Origin: Burkholderiales bacterium
Lineage (GTDB): Bacteria; Pseudomonadota; Gammaproteobacteria; Burkholderiales; Casimicrobiaceae
Reading direction: 5' to 3'
Assembly (NCBI GenBank): GCA_025354165.1
Contig: JANXNI010000095.1
Coordinates: 39,280 to 103,279, forward strand
Length of the DNA: 64,000 bases
Made by a program: the position numbers and the translations under genes. Numbering within the stretch: position 1 is the first letter of the stretch; every line of letters begins with the position of its first letter. The notes beneath the pieces are model-generated. The model searched no databases. It was not told where the DNA came from and saw only the letters and a list, made by a program, of their open reading frames with translations. Below, one piece after another: positions 26,002-35,830 of this stretch.

Positions 26002-27492
26002 TTGGGCAGTCCAGAGCATTCGACACATGATGAAGCGACCAGTGCCGCAACAGTTGATACTGTGACGGCGTTTGACGTTTCATCGATGCTGGGCGAAATT
26101 GATACCCGCGCTGCGCTGATTGCGCTCACTGTCGCCGTCGACGTTACATTGCTTCTTAACGCCGAAGGGCGAATATGCGAGGTCTACAGCAGCGACGCAT
26201 CGCTTCTGGATAACGCAGGTCGGCAGTGGATTGGAAAGCTATGGAGCGCCACAGTTACGAGAGAATCCTTGTCCAAAGTCGAGGCGCTGCTTCGCGACGC
26301 CGTGAACGGCAGTCCGACAGTCTGGCGGCAACTCAACCACCCGTCAGTTCGCGGCATTGATGTGCCCGTATCGTATGCCGTGCGACGTTTTGGCTCGAAG
26401 GGAACACTCGTCGCGATGGGGCGTGATTTGCGCTCTAACGCTGCGTTGCAGCAGCGATTGGTCGAGGCGCAGCAATCTGTGGAGCGCGACTACTGGCGCC
26501 TTCGTGACGCGCAGTCGCTCTATCGCGTAGCGATGCAATTGTCATCCGAGGCAACACTCGTGATTGACGCTGGAACGCTTACGGTGGTTGAGTCCAACGC
26601 CGCTGCCAACCGTTTGCTGGCGCAGTCTGGCACACCGTTAGTAGGACAAGTTTTTCCGCTGGGACTCGATGCTGAGGGCACCAAGACCGTTGCCGCTCAG
26701 CTAAGCAAAGCTCGAGTAAGTAGTGTCGTCGATGAGGGGCATGTACGCCTCTTGGATGGCGGGCGCGAATTCTTCGTTGCCTGTGCCTACCTTAGACAAG
26801 AGGCCGGCGCGTTGTTCGTAGTGCGATTTACACCGCTCAAAGCAGATGACAGCGCGCGAAGCGTCATGAATCGCTTGATTCAGGTCGCACCAGACTGCTT
26901 TGTGATGACCAATCTCGACGGCGTCGTGGTTGCGGCCAATGGCACGTTCGTTGAGCTTTCGCAGGTTGCTTCTGAAGAGGAGGCTTGCGGCCAGCGCCTG
27001 GATCGCTGGCTGGGCCGAACGGCAGTGGACGTTGATGTGTTGCTCACGAATCTGCGGCAGTACGGTTCGGTGCGACTGTTCGTCACTATGCTGCGCGGTA
27101 CTCAAGGCAATGCGGCTGAAGTAGAGGTCTCCGCTGTGACAGTTACTAGTGGACGTGATCAGTTCTGCGGCTTCTCAATTCGCGATATTGGCCGTCGCTT
27201 GGGAGGCAGTACCGCAACAACCGTCGCGACAGAGCGGCAACAGCCACGCTCTCTTGATCAGTTGACAGAGTTGGTGGGTCGTGTGCCGCTCAAAGATCTG
27301 GTCGGCGAGAGTACCGACATCATCGAGCGGCTTTGCATCGAAGCTGCGCTAGAACTCACTCAGGATAATCGGGCTGCAGCCGCAGAAATGCTGGGCTTGA
27401 GTCGTCAAAGCCTCTACGTGAAGATGCGCCGCTACGGCCTCGGCAACTTACCGCCCGACGAGGGCAATGGGCGCGAACTTCTCAGCCACTAA
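26002..27492 (+). CDS. ppsR: PpsR/CrtJ transcriptional repressor, canonical paralogue
   Basis: A master repressor of bch, crt and other PGC genes under oxygen. It has an N-terminal domain, two clear PAS domains joined by the helix QQSVERDYWRLRDAQSLYR, and a Fis-type HTH with the conserved recognition sequence NRAAAAEMLGLSRQSLYVKM. A Cys lies just before the HTH (IERLCIEAALEL), and others lie in the PAS region. I chose TTG 26002, which follows AGGAG; TTG 25984 or ATG 26086 are possible. This paralogue should bind the TGT-N12-ACA sites in the window. Confidence 0.92.
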   Translation: MGSPEHSTHDEATSAATVDTVTAFDVSSMLGEIDTRAALIALTVAVDVTLLLNAEGRICEVYSSDASLLDNAGRQWIGKLWSATVTRESLSKVEALLRDAVNGSPTVWRQLNHPSVRGIDVPVSYAVRRFGSKGTLVAMGRDLRSNAALQQRLVEAQQSVERDYWRLRDAQSLYRVAMQLSSEATLVIDAGTLTVVESNAAANRLLAQSGTPLVGQVFPLGLDAEGTKTVAAQLSKARVSSVVDEGHVRLLDGGREFFVACAYLRQEAGALFVVRFTPLKADDSARSVMNRLIQVAPDCFVMTNLDGVVVAANGTFVELSQVASEEEACGQRLDRWLGRTAVDVDVLLTNLRQYGSVRLFVTMLRGTQGNAAEVEVSAVTVTSGRDQFCGFSIRDIGRRLGGSTATTVATERQQPRSLDQLTELVGRVPLKDLVGESTDIIERLCIEAALELTQDNRAAAAEMLGLSRQSLYVKMRRYGLGNLPPDEGNGRELLSH

Positions 27493-28432
27493 GCTTCTGG
27501 CAGCAGACTCTATGAAAGCAGTTACCCCACCCGCTACGCCAGCGTCGCTAGGCGTGCCCGGCATCTTGACTATTCTCGAACTGTTCAAACCCGTAACGTG
27601 GTTTCCGCCGATGTGGGCATTTGCCTGCGGTGCAATTTCAGTAGGTGTGACGCTCGACGGCAATTGGTTTCTGTTGATTTTGGGGTTGATCCTCGTGGGG
27701 CCAATGGTTTGCGCCACCAGTCAAGCGGTGAATGACTGGTTTGATCGTCACGTTGACGCGATCAATGAGCCTCAGCGTCCTATTCCGTCGGGGCGCATGC
27801 CCGGTCAATGGGGGCTCTACATTGCCTGCGGTTGGACGGTTCTTTCTCTCGCCGTGGCTTCTTTTTTGGGCAAATGGGGGTTCGGTGCCGCCGTTATCGG
27901 GTTGCTTCTGGCGTGGGCGTACAGTGCGCCTCCACTGCGGCTCAAGCGCAATGGCTGGTGGGGCAATGCCGCATGTGGGCTTTGCTATGAGGGGCTAGCC
28001 TGGATCACTGGTGCTGCGGTGATGTTGAGCGGTTCGCGCCCCAATTTCACGATCATAGCGTTAGCGCTGCTCTACAGCTTAGGCGCCCACGGCATCATGA
28101 CGCTGAACGATTTCAAGTCCATTGAGGGCGATGAGCAGATGGGCATCAACTCGCTGCCCGTGCTGCTCGGCGTGCCAGGCGCAGCGCTCTGCGCTTGCGT
28201 CATCATGCTGGGCGCGCAATGCATACTGGTAGCCCTATTGTGCGCTTGGCACAAGCCTTGGCAAGCCATGACGGTGCTGCTGCTCGTTTTGTTGCAAGGC
28301 GTGTTGATGCGGCGATTTCTTAAGGACCCCATTCGTCACGCTGTTTGGTACAGCGGCTTTGGAATACCGGTGTTCGTATCGGGCATGATGGTTTGCGCAT
28401 TCGCGGTACGCGGTGTTGGTAGCACCTCATGA
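27467..28432 (+). CDS. bchG: bacteriochlorophyll synthase
   Basis: A UbiA-type membrane prenyltransferase that esterifies bacteriochlorophyllide a with geranylgeranyl diphosphate. It has seven to nine hydrophobic segments and the Asp-rich motif NDWFDRHVDAINEPQRPIPS. The drawn start overlaps ppsR by 26 bases; ATG 27512 (306 residues) would avoid overlap and better match family length. Confidence 0.95.
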   Translation: MGANFSATKLLAADSMKAVTPPATPASLGVPGILTILELFKPVTWFPPMWAFACGAISVGVTLDGNWFLLILGLILVGPMVCATSQAVNDWFDRHVDAINEPQRPIPSGRMPGQWGLYIACGWTVLSLAVASFLGKWGFGAAVIGLLLAWAYSAPPLRLKRNGWWGNAACGLCYEGLAWITGAAVMLSGSRPNFTIIALALLYSLGAHGIMTLNDFKSIEGDEQMGINSLPVLLGVPGAALCACVIMLGAQCILVALLCAWHKPWQAMTVLLLVLLQGVLMRRFLKDPIRHAVWYSGFGIPVFVSGMMVCAFAVRGVGSTS

Positions 28433-29793
28433 TGTCATCGACGACCGTCGCATTGAGCTGGTGGAATATCGTACGGCTGGGTTTTGTGCAGGCTTCGCTC
28501 GGGACTGTCGTAGTACTTACAACATCCACACTTAATCGCATCATGGTGGTTGAGCTTGCACTTCCGGCGACGCTGCCGGGAGCCTTGGTCGCGTTGCACT
28601 ACGCCGTCCAGATGTTGCGGCCTCGTATTGGGCACGGATCAGATATCGGCGGCAGCCGCACGCCCTGGATCATTGGTGGGATAGCAACGCTGGCTGCAGG
28701 CGGTTTTCTGGCGTCCTGCGCGACCATTTTGATGGGCTCGCAATTGATCGCGGGTATAGCACTCGGCGTGCTCGCGTTTGTGTTGATCGGCCTGGGTGTG
28801 GGTGCGGCGGGTACTTCGCTGCTTGTTCTGCTCGCCAAACAGGTCGCGGCCTTACGCCGCCCGGCCGCCGCAACTATCGTCTGGATGATGATGATTTTTG
28901 GCTTTGCACTGACCGCAGGTGTTTCCGGAAAATTGCTTGACCCATACTCCTCCGAACGACTGCTTTGGGTGAGTGGCGGCGTTTCGACGCTCGCCTTTGT
29001 GGCCGCTTCTATTGCGGTGCAAGGCGTAGAGCGTAGCGTTGATGCAGCGGCTGAAGCGGCACCTGCACCCCGTCCGTCGTTCGCGAAAGCATTTACGGAG
29101 GTGTGGGCAGAGCGCGATGCACGCCGCTTCACCATCTTTGTTTTTGTCTCGATGTTGGCTTATAGTGCCCAAGATTTGATACTTGAGGCGTTCGCTGGTT
29201 CGGTATACGGATTGACGGCGGGTCAATCGAAGTCGCTTTCAGGCTTACAGCACGCGAGTGTGTTGATCGGCATGATTTTGGTCGCCTTCGCTGGGACGGC
29301 ATTTCGCGGTCGTTTAGCGGCTTCGCTTTACGGATGGACCGTCGGTGGATGCGTTGCGTCCGCTGCGGCTATGTCAATCCTAGCTTGGGGTGCTCTGCAT
29401 GCACAAGATATTCCGATTAACGTCATAGTGACCGCATTGGGTATCGCCAATGGTGCTTTCTCTATCGCGGTCATCGGGTCGATGATGCGACTAGCTTCGG
29501 GCTCCGGCGCAAGCGCGCCGGGACGTGAAGCAATGCGAATGGGTTTGTGGGGCGCGTCCCAGGCGATTGCATTTGGTCTCGGTGTTTTTTTTGGCACGAT
29601 GGCGAGCGATTTTGTGCGCAAGATTTCGGGCTCGACTGCAATGGGTTACGGCGCCGTATTCGCTATTGAAGCTGTTTTGTTTGTGGTCTCGGCGATGATC
29701 GCAATGGGCGTTGGACGCCCCGATTGGACGGCGGATAGCGGGAATGTTCCCGCCATCGGTGAACACCAAATGGTTAGCTTGCCACAGAGGTAG
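28429..29793 (+). CDS. PucC/BCD-family transporter between bchG and bchP (ORF428/Bch2-type)
   Basis: A 454-residue, 12-helix protein of the same family as LhaA, with the motif TSTLNRIMVVELALPATLPG near the N-terminus and RPRIGHGSDIGGSRTPWI. The homologue between bchG and bchP in Rhodobacter is called ORF428 or Bch2; its substrate is unproved, and a role in pigment handling is inferred. Its start overlaps the bchG stop. Confidence 0.9.
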   Translation: MMSSTTVALSWWNIVRLGFVQASLGTVVVLTTSTLNRIMVVELALPATLPGALVALHYAVQMLRPRIGHGSDIGGSRTPWIIGGIATLAAGGFLASCATILMGSQLIAGIALGVLAFVLIGLGVGAAGTSLLVLLAKQVAALRRPAAATIVWMMMIFGFALTAGVSGKLLDPYSSERLLWVSGGVSTLAFVAASIAVQGVERSVDAAAEAAPAPRPSFAKAFTEVWAERDARRFTIFVFVSMLAYSAQDLILEAFAGSVYGLTAGQSKSLSGLQHASVLIGMILVAFAGTAFRGRLAASLYGWTVGGCVASAAAMSILAWGALHAQDIPINVIVTALGIANGAFSIAVIGSMMRLASGSGASAPGREAMRMGLWGASQAIAFGLGVFFGTMASDFVRKISGSTAMGYGAVFAIEAVLFVVSAMIAMGVGRPDWTADSGNVPAIGEHQMVSLPQR

Positions 29794-29796
29794 CCG

Positions 29797-31017
29797 ATGA
29801 AATCAGCACAAATTTTTGATGTAGTTGTAATTGGTGGCGGGCCGTCAGGAGCAACTGCTGCGGACGTGCTGGCGCGTGAGGGGCATCGCGTTGCACTGCT
29901 GGATCGGGCGGGCCGTATAAAGCCTTGCGGTGGCGCGATTCCGCCGATATTGATCAACGAATTTCAGATTCCCGATGAACTCATCGTTGCTAAAGTGAGC
30001 TCCGCTCGCATGGTTTCACCGAAGGGCCGGGCGGTCGATATGCCCATAGAGGGTGGCTATGTTGGCATGGTGGATCGTGAGCATTTCGACGAGTGGTTGC
30101 GTGTGCGAGCAACTGACGCAGGCGCTGAACGAGTGACTGGCACCTACAAAAAAATATCGCGCGAAAACGATGTTGTCACGATTCACTACGAAACGCGTGG
30201 CGCGGCGGGCGAAATGAGTTCGGCAACGCTACAAACTAAACTAGTTATCGGTGCCGACGGCGCGCTGTCTCAAGTGGGACGCCAAGAAGTGCCCGGCGCG
30301 GATCGCTTGAAATATGTCTTCGCATATCACGAGATCGTTCGTGCACCGGAACCCGAAACTGCTGCTGGCCAGATCCGCGGCTGCAAGTCATACGACGCGG
30401 GCCGCTGCGACGTGTACTACCAAGGCCCTGTATCGCCTGATTTTTACGGCTGGATATTTCCTCACGGCGACACGATGAGCATCGGTACTGGCAGCGCCAA
30501 CAAAGGCTTCTCGTTGCGCGGCTCGGTGGCCGAAATGCGCAAAGCGTGCGACATGAGTGAGCTCGAAACGATTCGTCATGAAGGCGCGCCCATTCCGATG
30601 AAACCACTCAAGCGTTGGGACAATGGTCGCGATGTTTTGCTCGCTGGTGACGCCGCGGGAGTCGTGGCGCCAGCATCTGGCGAAGGCATTTACTACGCCA
30701 TGTTGGGTGGGCGACTGGCAGGCGAGGCAGCTGCGCTGTCTCTGACCACCGGCCAGGCGAGCGCCCTCAAAACAGCCCGCAAGAAATTCATGAAAGCCCA
30801 CGGTCGTGTGTTCTGGATTCTCGGCGTCATGCAATCATTTTGGTATAGCAGTGACAAACGTCGCGAGCGCTTCGTCGCCATGTGCGCCGACCCTGATGTG
30901 CAGCGCCTCACGTGGCAGGCGTACATGCACAAGAAGCTCGTTAAGGCCGACCCAATGGCGCACTTTCGTGTCTTCCTGAAAGACGTTGCGCATCTCACCG
31001 GGCTCGTTCGCTCATGA
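29797..31017 (+). CDS. bchP: geranylgeranyl-bacteriochlorophyll reductase
   Basis: A flavoprotein reducing the geranylgeranyl tail of bacteriochlorophyll to phytyl in three steps. Its 406 residues have the N-terminal dinucleotide motif VVVIGGGPSGATAADVLARE and GDAAGVVAPASGEGIYYAM, the second FAD motif. It starts three bases after the previous stop. Confidence 0.96.
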   Translation: MKSAQIFDVVVIGGGPSGATAADVLAREGHRVALLDRAGRIKPCGGAIPPILINEFQIPDELIVAKVSSARMVSPKGRAVDMPIEGGYVGMVDREHFDEWLRVRATDAGAERVTGTYKKISRENDVVTIHYETRGAAGEMSSATLQTKLVIGADGALSQVGRQEVPGADRLKYVFAYHEIVRAPEPETAAGQIRGCKSYDAGRCDVYYQGPVSPDFYGWIFPHGDTMSIGTGSANKGFSLRGSVAEMRKACDMSELETIRHEGAPIPMKPLKRWDNGRDVLLAGDAAGVVAPASGEGIYYAMLGGRLAGEAAALSLTTGQASALKTARKKFMKAHGRVFWILGVMQSFWYSSDKRRERFVAMCADPDVQRLTWQAYMHKKLVKADPMAHFRVFLKDVAHLTGLVRS

Positions 31018-31535
31018 TTGAAGCTGACGACAAACAGCAAGCTAGCGGCACATCCATCTGGAGTCAGTCGGCTATAGCGGCCGTTGCTGCGAGTACCGTT
31101 GCTGCAACAGGTGCCGGATTGACGCGTTTGGGGCCTTGGTACTACGGCCTCAAGAAGCCTGCGTTTCAACCGCCTGACTGGTTGTTCGGACCTGCGTGGA
31201 CGACGATTTTTATTTGTTGCGCCATTGCGGGCGTGTGGGCGTGGCGGCGTGCGCAATTAACCCGCCAGCGGTGGCTGATAATCGTACTTTTCGCGTTTAA
31301 TGCCGTCATGAATGTGACGTGGAGCACACTATTTTTCTACCTAGAACGACCCGATTGGGCGTTGATGCAGGTGGGTTTCCTGTGGCTGTCTATCCTTGCG
31401 CTTATCGTGTTCTTCTGGCGCTGGGCGCGGCATTCAAGCTGGCTGCTAGCACCTTATCTGGTTTGGGTATCGTTTGCGTCGGTCCTGAATGCCGCTATCG
31501 TTTCACTCAATGCACCGTTCGTAGGGCGAGGCTAA
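31014..31535 (+). CDS. tspO: TspO/MBR family tetrapyrrole-binding membrane protein
   Basis: A five-helix outer-membrane/mitochondrial-benzodiazepine-receptor type protein of 173 residues with WYYGLKKPAFQPPDWLFGPA and the W-rich segment VTWSTLFFYLERPDWAL. TspO binds porphyrins and in Rhodobacter restrains photosynthesis-gene expression under oxygen. Four-base overlap with bchP suggests it is part of pigment homeostasis here. Confidence 0.93.
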   Translation: MIEADDKQQASGTSIWSQSAIAAVAASTVAATGAGLTRLGPWYYGLKKPAFQPPDWLFGPAWTTIFICCAIAGVWAWRRAQLTRQRWLIIVLFAFNAVMNVTWSTLFFYLERPDWALMQVGFLWLSILALIVFFWRWARHSSWLLAPYLVWVSFASVLNAAIVSLNAPFVGRG

Positions 31536-31582
31536 GGATGCGTCGTAAACAATTGCCTTACGTGTCGTTGAACGTCTAATCA

Positions 31583-31870
31583 ATGGACATGATCGAGTCT
31601 CTGTTTCGCAGCAGTCATATCGCCGATGTTGTGATCGCAGTCATGGCGCTGGAGGCACTGGCTCTTGCCATTGCTGCGCGCGTGCGCTCAAGAAACTGGT
31701 CGCTGGGTTCTATGCTCACGGGCATGTTGCCTGGACTTTTTTTGGTGCTGGCGCTGCGTGCAGCGCTGGTGCAGGCATCGCCGCTTTGGATTGCTGCGGC
31801 ACTGTCGGCTGCTTTGTTAACGCATATGCTAGATATGCGACTTCGAATCACGGCTAGTCACACACACTAA
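31583..31870 (+). CDS. small membrane protein between tspO and bchI
   Basis: A protein of 95 residues with three hydrophobic segments (about 13-32, 40-60, 66-82) and a short polar C-terminus ending in TASHTH. I know no name for it. It lies in the bchG-to-crtB operon, 47 bases after tspO and 44 before bchI, on the same strand. Function unknown. Confidence 0.75.
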   Translation: MDMIESLFRSSHIADVVIAVMALEALALAIAARVRSRNWSLGSMLTGMLPGLFLVLALRAALVQASPLWIAAALSAALLTHMLDMRLRITASHTH

Positions 31871-31914
31871 ACCAGTTCATATCAAGATTGGCAGCAGGCA
31901 AAATTTCCTCCCAC

Positions 31915-32976
31915 ATGTCGAACGCACCTTTCCCATTTGCAGCTATCGTCGGTCAGGACGAAATGAAGCTCGCTCTATTGATAGCGGCGGTGGATCCGAG
32001 CGTAGGTGGCGTATTGGTGTTGGGTGATCGCGGCACGGGAAAATCAACGGCGGTACGCGCGCTGGCAGCGCTGCTTCCCAAGATGCGCGTTACTACGGGC
32101 TGCCGCTACGGTTGCGACCCTGCATCAAGCAGTTCCAGTTGCAACGAATGCGCCGTACTCAAATCGAGTGGCGCGACGATAAAAAGCCACCTCACGCCTG
32201 TGCCAGTCGTTGATCTGCCACTGGGTGCAACCGAAGATCGCGTGATCGGCGCGCTCGATCTGGAGGCCGCACTCACCAGCGGCGTAAAGTCATTCGAACC
32301 GGGTCTCCTCGCCAAATCGCATCGGGGCTTCTTGTACATCGACGAGGTGAATCTGCTGGAGGATCACTTGGTCGATTTGTTGATTGACGTCGCCGCGTCC
32401 GGCGAAAACGTCGTTGAACGTGAAGGCTTGAGCGTGCGGCATCCCGCGCGATTTGTGCTCGTTGGAAGCGGCAACCCGGAGGAAGGTGAGTTGCGCCCGC
32501 AATTGCTGGATCGCTTCGGACTGTCGGTCGATGTGACAACACCAAAGACTGTGCCTGAGCGGGTTGCCGTCATTCAACGACGCGATACCTATGAGCGTCA
32601 GCCAGCAGAATTTGCGGCAACGTGGAAGCGCGCGGAAGACAAATTGCGCAAGCAGCTGAGCGCTGCGCGTGATCGCGTGGGAATGCTTGCGATGACCGAT
32701 GCTGTTCTCGAACGCGCCGCGCAAATTTGTATTGCGCTCGGCACCGATGGGTTGCGCGGTGAACTCACACTGATGCGTGCTGGCCGCTCGTTGGCCGCAC
32801 TTGAAGGCGCGGCGAAGGTGACTGATGTTCACCTGCGCCGCGTTGCCACGATGGCGCTGCGCCACCGCCTGCGCCGTGATCCGCTGGATGACGCCGGCTC
32901 TTCAACGCGTGTTGAACGCGTGTTGAATGAAGTGTTCGGAGATGAAGCTTCAGCGCACCTCGCAGTTGCAGCATGA
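31915..32976 (+). CDS. bchI: magnesium chelatase ATPase subunit I
   Basis: An AAA+ ATPase that forms the BchI-BchD complex driving Mg2+ insertion by BchH. From ATG 31915 it has 353 residues. Walker A reads LVLGDRGTGKSTAVRAL and Walker B GFLYIDEVNLLEDHLVD. A cysteine-containing loop (CRYGCDP, then CNEC) lies at about residues 62-80. A TTG at 31888 is an alternative start. Confidence 0.96.
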   Translation: MSNAPFPFAAIVGQDEMKLALLIAAVDPSVGGVLVLGDRGTGKSTAVRALAALLPKMRVTTGCRYGCDPASSSSSCNECAVLKSSGATIKSHLTPVPVVDLPLGATEDRVIGALDLEAALTSGVKSFEPGLLAKSHRGFLYIDEVNLLEDHLVDLLIDVAASGENVVEREGLSVRHPARFVLVGSGNPEEGELRPQLLDRFGLSVDVTTPKTVPERVAVIQRRDTYERQPAEFAATWKRAEDKLRKQLSAARDRVGMLAMTDAVLERAAQICIALGTDGLRGELTLMRAGRSLAALEGAAKVTDVHLRRVATMALRHRLRRDPLDDAGSSTRVERVLNEVFGDEASAHLAVAA

Positions 32977-33005
32977 ACGACGCTCGATGACTGAGCAAGA
33001 ACACC

Positions 33006-34946
33006 ATGACCACCAGTGCTCCGGTCGAACTGACGCCTGATCAACTGGCCGATCAGGCGGCGTCGCGATGGGCGCGTGCGTTGCAGGTGATTGAGTTGCT
33101 TGCTGCGAATCCCTTTGGTCTTGGCGGCGCATGCATACGTGCGCGCTCTGGGCCAGTGCGAGACGAATGGGTTGCTCGACTAAAGCGTGCGCTTGATGCG
33201 CGGGGTAACGTGCGCTGGCATCGACTCCCGCTTGCTACTACCGATGATCGTCTGCTCGGCGGGCTCGACCTGCAAGCGACACTCGCTGCGGGTCGCCCTG
33301 TATCCGAACAGGGTCTGCTCGCGCAAGCCGACGGTGGCGTGCTTCAAGTCGCGATGGCCGAGCGCGTCACGTCCTCAGTCGCCGCGCGATTGGCCGCTGC
33401 GATGGATGCGGGCTTAATACGCACTGAACGCGACGGCATTCAGCGCGTAGACGAAGCCCGTTGGCTGCTGATCATTTACGACGAAAGCCTTGACGGTGAT
33501 GAGAGCCCGCCAGCAGCCTTACTTGATCGCGTAGCGTTCATCGTCGACTTGACCGATGTGTCAACGCGATTGGCGGGCGTGTCGTCGCTTGGTGCGCCTG
33601 TAAGAATGAGCTCATCTGCGCACATCGCCGCGCCGACCATTGGCGACAAACGCAACATCGTCGTTGACGAAAAAAGTGTCACCGCCGTCTGCCAAACTGC
33701 TGACGCGCTGGGCGTCGGGTCCTTACGCTCGCAACAACTCGCAGTCGCCGTCAGTTGCACCGCCGCCACGATTGCGCAGCGCGACGCCATCATTGACACA
33801 GATCTCGCGCTGGCTGCGCAACTGGTGCTTGCGCCTCGCGCGACCCGTGTGCCCGAGCTGCGTGAGGAGCCGTCGGAGCCCGAGTCCAGTGAGGTGGAAC
33901 TCGCACCCGAGCCAGAACATTCGGCGGATGCAGTGCCCCCGCCGCGGCAAGGTGAAGAGTCCGCTGCCCCACCCGAGTCTGAGGGTCTAGATAACGTCCC
34001 CGATTCAGAAAAACAATCCGACGATTCAACCATGTCCGATCGCATGATTGAGGCTGCTCGCGCCGCGCTTAGTGCAACCCTGCTGCGACAGCTAGCCGAG
34101 CAATTGGGCGGTAACAGCGCCCCGAAAGGTGCGCAGGGTCGATACGGGCGCGAACGCCTCTCGCAGCAGCGTGGCAGGCCCTTAGCCCCTCGCCGAGGTG
34201 ATGCGCGGCGCGGCGGCAGGGTGCATGTGCTCGCCACCGTTCGTGCGGCCGCACCGTGGCAGTCAGTGCGACATGAATTGCGTGCGCACCGGGCGCTGGT
34301 GGGCACAGTGCTCTTGCCTAAATTGTTGGTTGAGCCTGAAGACTGGCACGTCTCACGGCGAGCCTTTCGCAGCGAAACACTGACCGTGTTTGCAGTCGAC
34401 GCCTCCGGCTCCGCCGCGTTGCACCGACTCGCCGAGGCGAAGGGTGCAGTGGAGCTATTGCTAGCCGAGTGCTATATCCGTCGGGATCAAGTCGCGCTTG
34501 TCAGTTTTCGCGGCAAGATCGCGGATGTTTTACTGCCACCTACGCGCTCGCTGGTGCGTGCTAAACGCTCGCTCACTGCTTTGCCCGGTGGCGGTGGAAC
34601 ACCGCTCGCCTCGGGTATTGATCAAGCGGTAGCGATTGCGGAGGCTGCGCGGCGTCGCGGCATGACCACCACGATTGTTTTCTTGACCGATGGTCGCGCC
34701 AACATCGCTCGCGACGGTACGCCGGGTCGCCCACAGGCAGCGCTCGATGCACTAGACGCTGCGAAGCGTCTTCGCGCCGGCGGCTACACGACGCTCATGA
34801 TCGACACGTCACCGCAGCCGCAAGACTCAGCCAGACTGCTCGCCGAGGCGATGCGTGGCCGCTACCTTGGTTTGCCATACGCGGCGGCGCCGGTGATTTC
34901 CGCCGCGGTTCGGGCCGAGCGCGCGAAGATGGTCAAGCACCCGTGA
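33006..34946 (+). CDS. bchD: magnesium chelatase subunit D
   Basis: 646 residues: a degenerate AAA+ domain (about 15-280), a Pro/Glu-rich acidic linker (about 280-345), and a C-terminal von Willebrand A/integrin I domain with the MIDAS motif VDASGS and VFLTDGRANIA. It couples BchI ATPase to BchH. It starts 29 bases after bchI. Confidence 0.96.
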   Translation: MTTSAPVELTPDQLADQAASRWARALQVIELLAANPFGLGGACIRARSGPVRDEWVARLKRALDARGNVRWHRLPLATTDDRLLGGLDLQATLAAGRPVSEQGLLAQADGGVLQVAMAERVTSSVAARLAAAMDAGLIRTERDGIQRVDEARWLLIIYDESLDGDESPPAALLDRVAFIVDLTDVSTRLAGVSSLGAPVRMSSSAHIAAPTIGDKRNIVVDEKSVTAVCQTADALGVGSLRSQQLAVAVSCTAATIAQRDAIIDTDLALAAQLVLAPRATRVPELREEPSEPESSEVELAPEPEHSADAVPPPRQGEESAAPPESEGLDNVPDSEKQSDDSTMSDRMIEAARAALSATLLRQLAEQLGGNSAPKGAQGRYGRERLSQQRGRPLAPRRGDARRGGRVHVLATVRAAAPWQSVRHELRAHRALVGTVLLPKLLVEPEDWHVSRRAFRSETLTVFAVDASGSAALHRLAEAKGAVELLLAECYIRRDQVALVSFRGKIADVLLPPTRSLVRAKRSLTALPGGGGTPLASGIDQAVAIAEAARRRGMTTTIVFLTDGRANIARDGTPGRPQAALDALDAAKRLRAGGYTTLMIDTSPQPQDSARLLAEAMRGRYLGLPYAAAPVISAAVRAERAKMVKHP

Positions 34947-35830
34947 GCACACCGCAGTGGCACACCAGTGGTCTCAATTGGCCGTATCGCGAAGCTAGTC
35001 GATTCGTCAATGCAGGCGGGGTGCGCTGGCATGTCCAGCTGATGGGCGATGCTGACGCGCCTGCTGTTTTGCTGCTGCATGGCACCGGTGCTGCGACGCA
35101 TTCTTGGCGCGGTTTAGCGCCGTTGCTGGCTGGACATTTTCGCGTCATTGCGCCTGATTTGCCGGGGCATGGTTTCAGCAGCGCGCCGCCCGATGGCGAT
35201 CATTCGCTGCCTTCGTTTTCTTCATTGATCACCAAGCTTTTGTCCGCGCTCACCATAACACCGATACTCATCATCGGTCATTCAGCGGGCGCTGCAATTG
35301 CCGTACGCATGAGCTTGGACGGGCTTGCTGAGCCGGAATCAATCGTGTCGATAAACGGTGCGTTGCTGCCGTTGCAAGGCTTGCCCGGACAGATTTTTTC
35401 GCCACTTGCGAAGCTGCTCGCGGCCAATTCGATAGTGCCGCGCTTGTTCTCATGGCGGGCGGGAGACCCAGCGGTTACTGAGCGACTGCTTCGAGGCACG
35501 GGCTCAAAGATTGATGATGAAACACTCGCTTGCTACGGCGAGTTGATGCGGCATTCATCACACGCAACTGCGGCGCTAAAAATGATGGCGCACTGGAACC
35601 TTAATTCGCTGCAACGAGACTTGCCGCGATTGAAAACTCCGCTTCATCTCATCGTCGGAAGCAATGATCGAACCGTGCCAGTGTCCGAGGCCGATCGGGT
35701 GAAAGCGTTCTTGCCGAAGACATCAATCACACGCCAGTCGGGCCTCGGCCATCTTGCGCATGAGGAGGCACCCGACACCATATTTTCTGCGATTGAAAGT
35801 AGTTTGAAATTGGAAGCAATCGTTGAATAG
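34943..35830 (+). CDS. bchO: BchO alpha/beta-hydrolase, Mg-chelatase-associated
   Basis: A 295-residue alpha/beta-hydrolase with LLLHGTGAATHSWR (oxyanion region), the nucleophile elbow GHSAGAA and a C-terminal His in SGLGHLAHEE. BchO is regularly linked to bchI-bchD, and its reaction is not firmly known. GTG start overlaps the bchD stop. Confidence 0.92.
   Translation: MSTPQWHTSGLNWPYREASRFVNAGGVRWHVQLMGDADAPAVLLLHGTGAATHSWRGLAPLLAGHFRVIAPDLPGHGFSSAPPDGDHSLPSFSSLITKLLSALTITPILIIGHSAGAAIAVRMSLDGLAEPESIVSINGALLPLQGLPGQIFSPLAKLLAANSIVPRLFSWRAGDPAVTERLLRGTGSKIDDETLACYGELMRHSSHATAALKMMAHWNLNSLQRDLPRLKTPLHLIVGSNDRTVPVSEADRVKAFLPKTSITRQSGLGHLAHEEAPDTIFSAIESSLKLEAIVE

Noticed and set aside
33476..34306. 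276-codon minus-strand frame
   Set aside because: It is antisense to bchD. The Ser/Arg-rich sequence mirrors the acidic/Pro linker of BchD.
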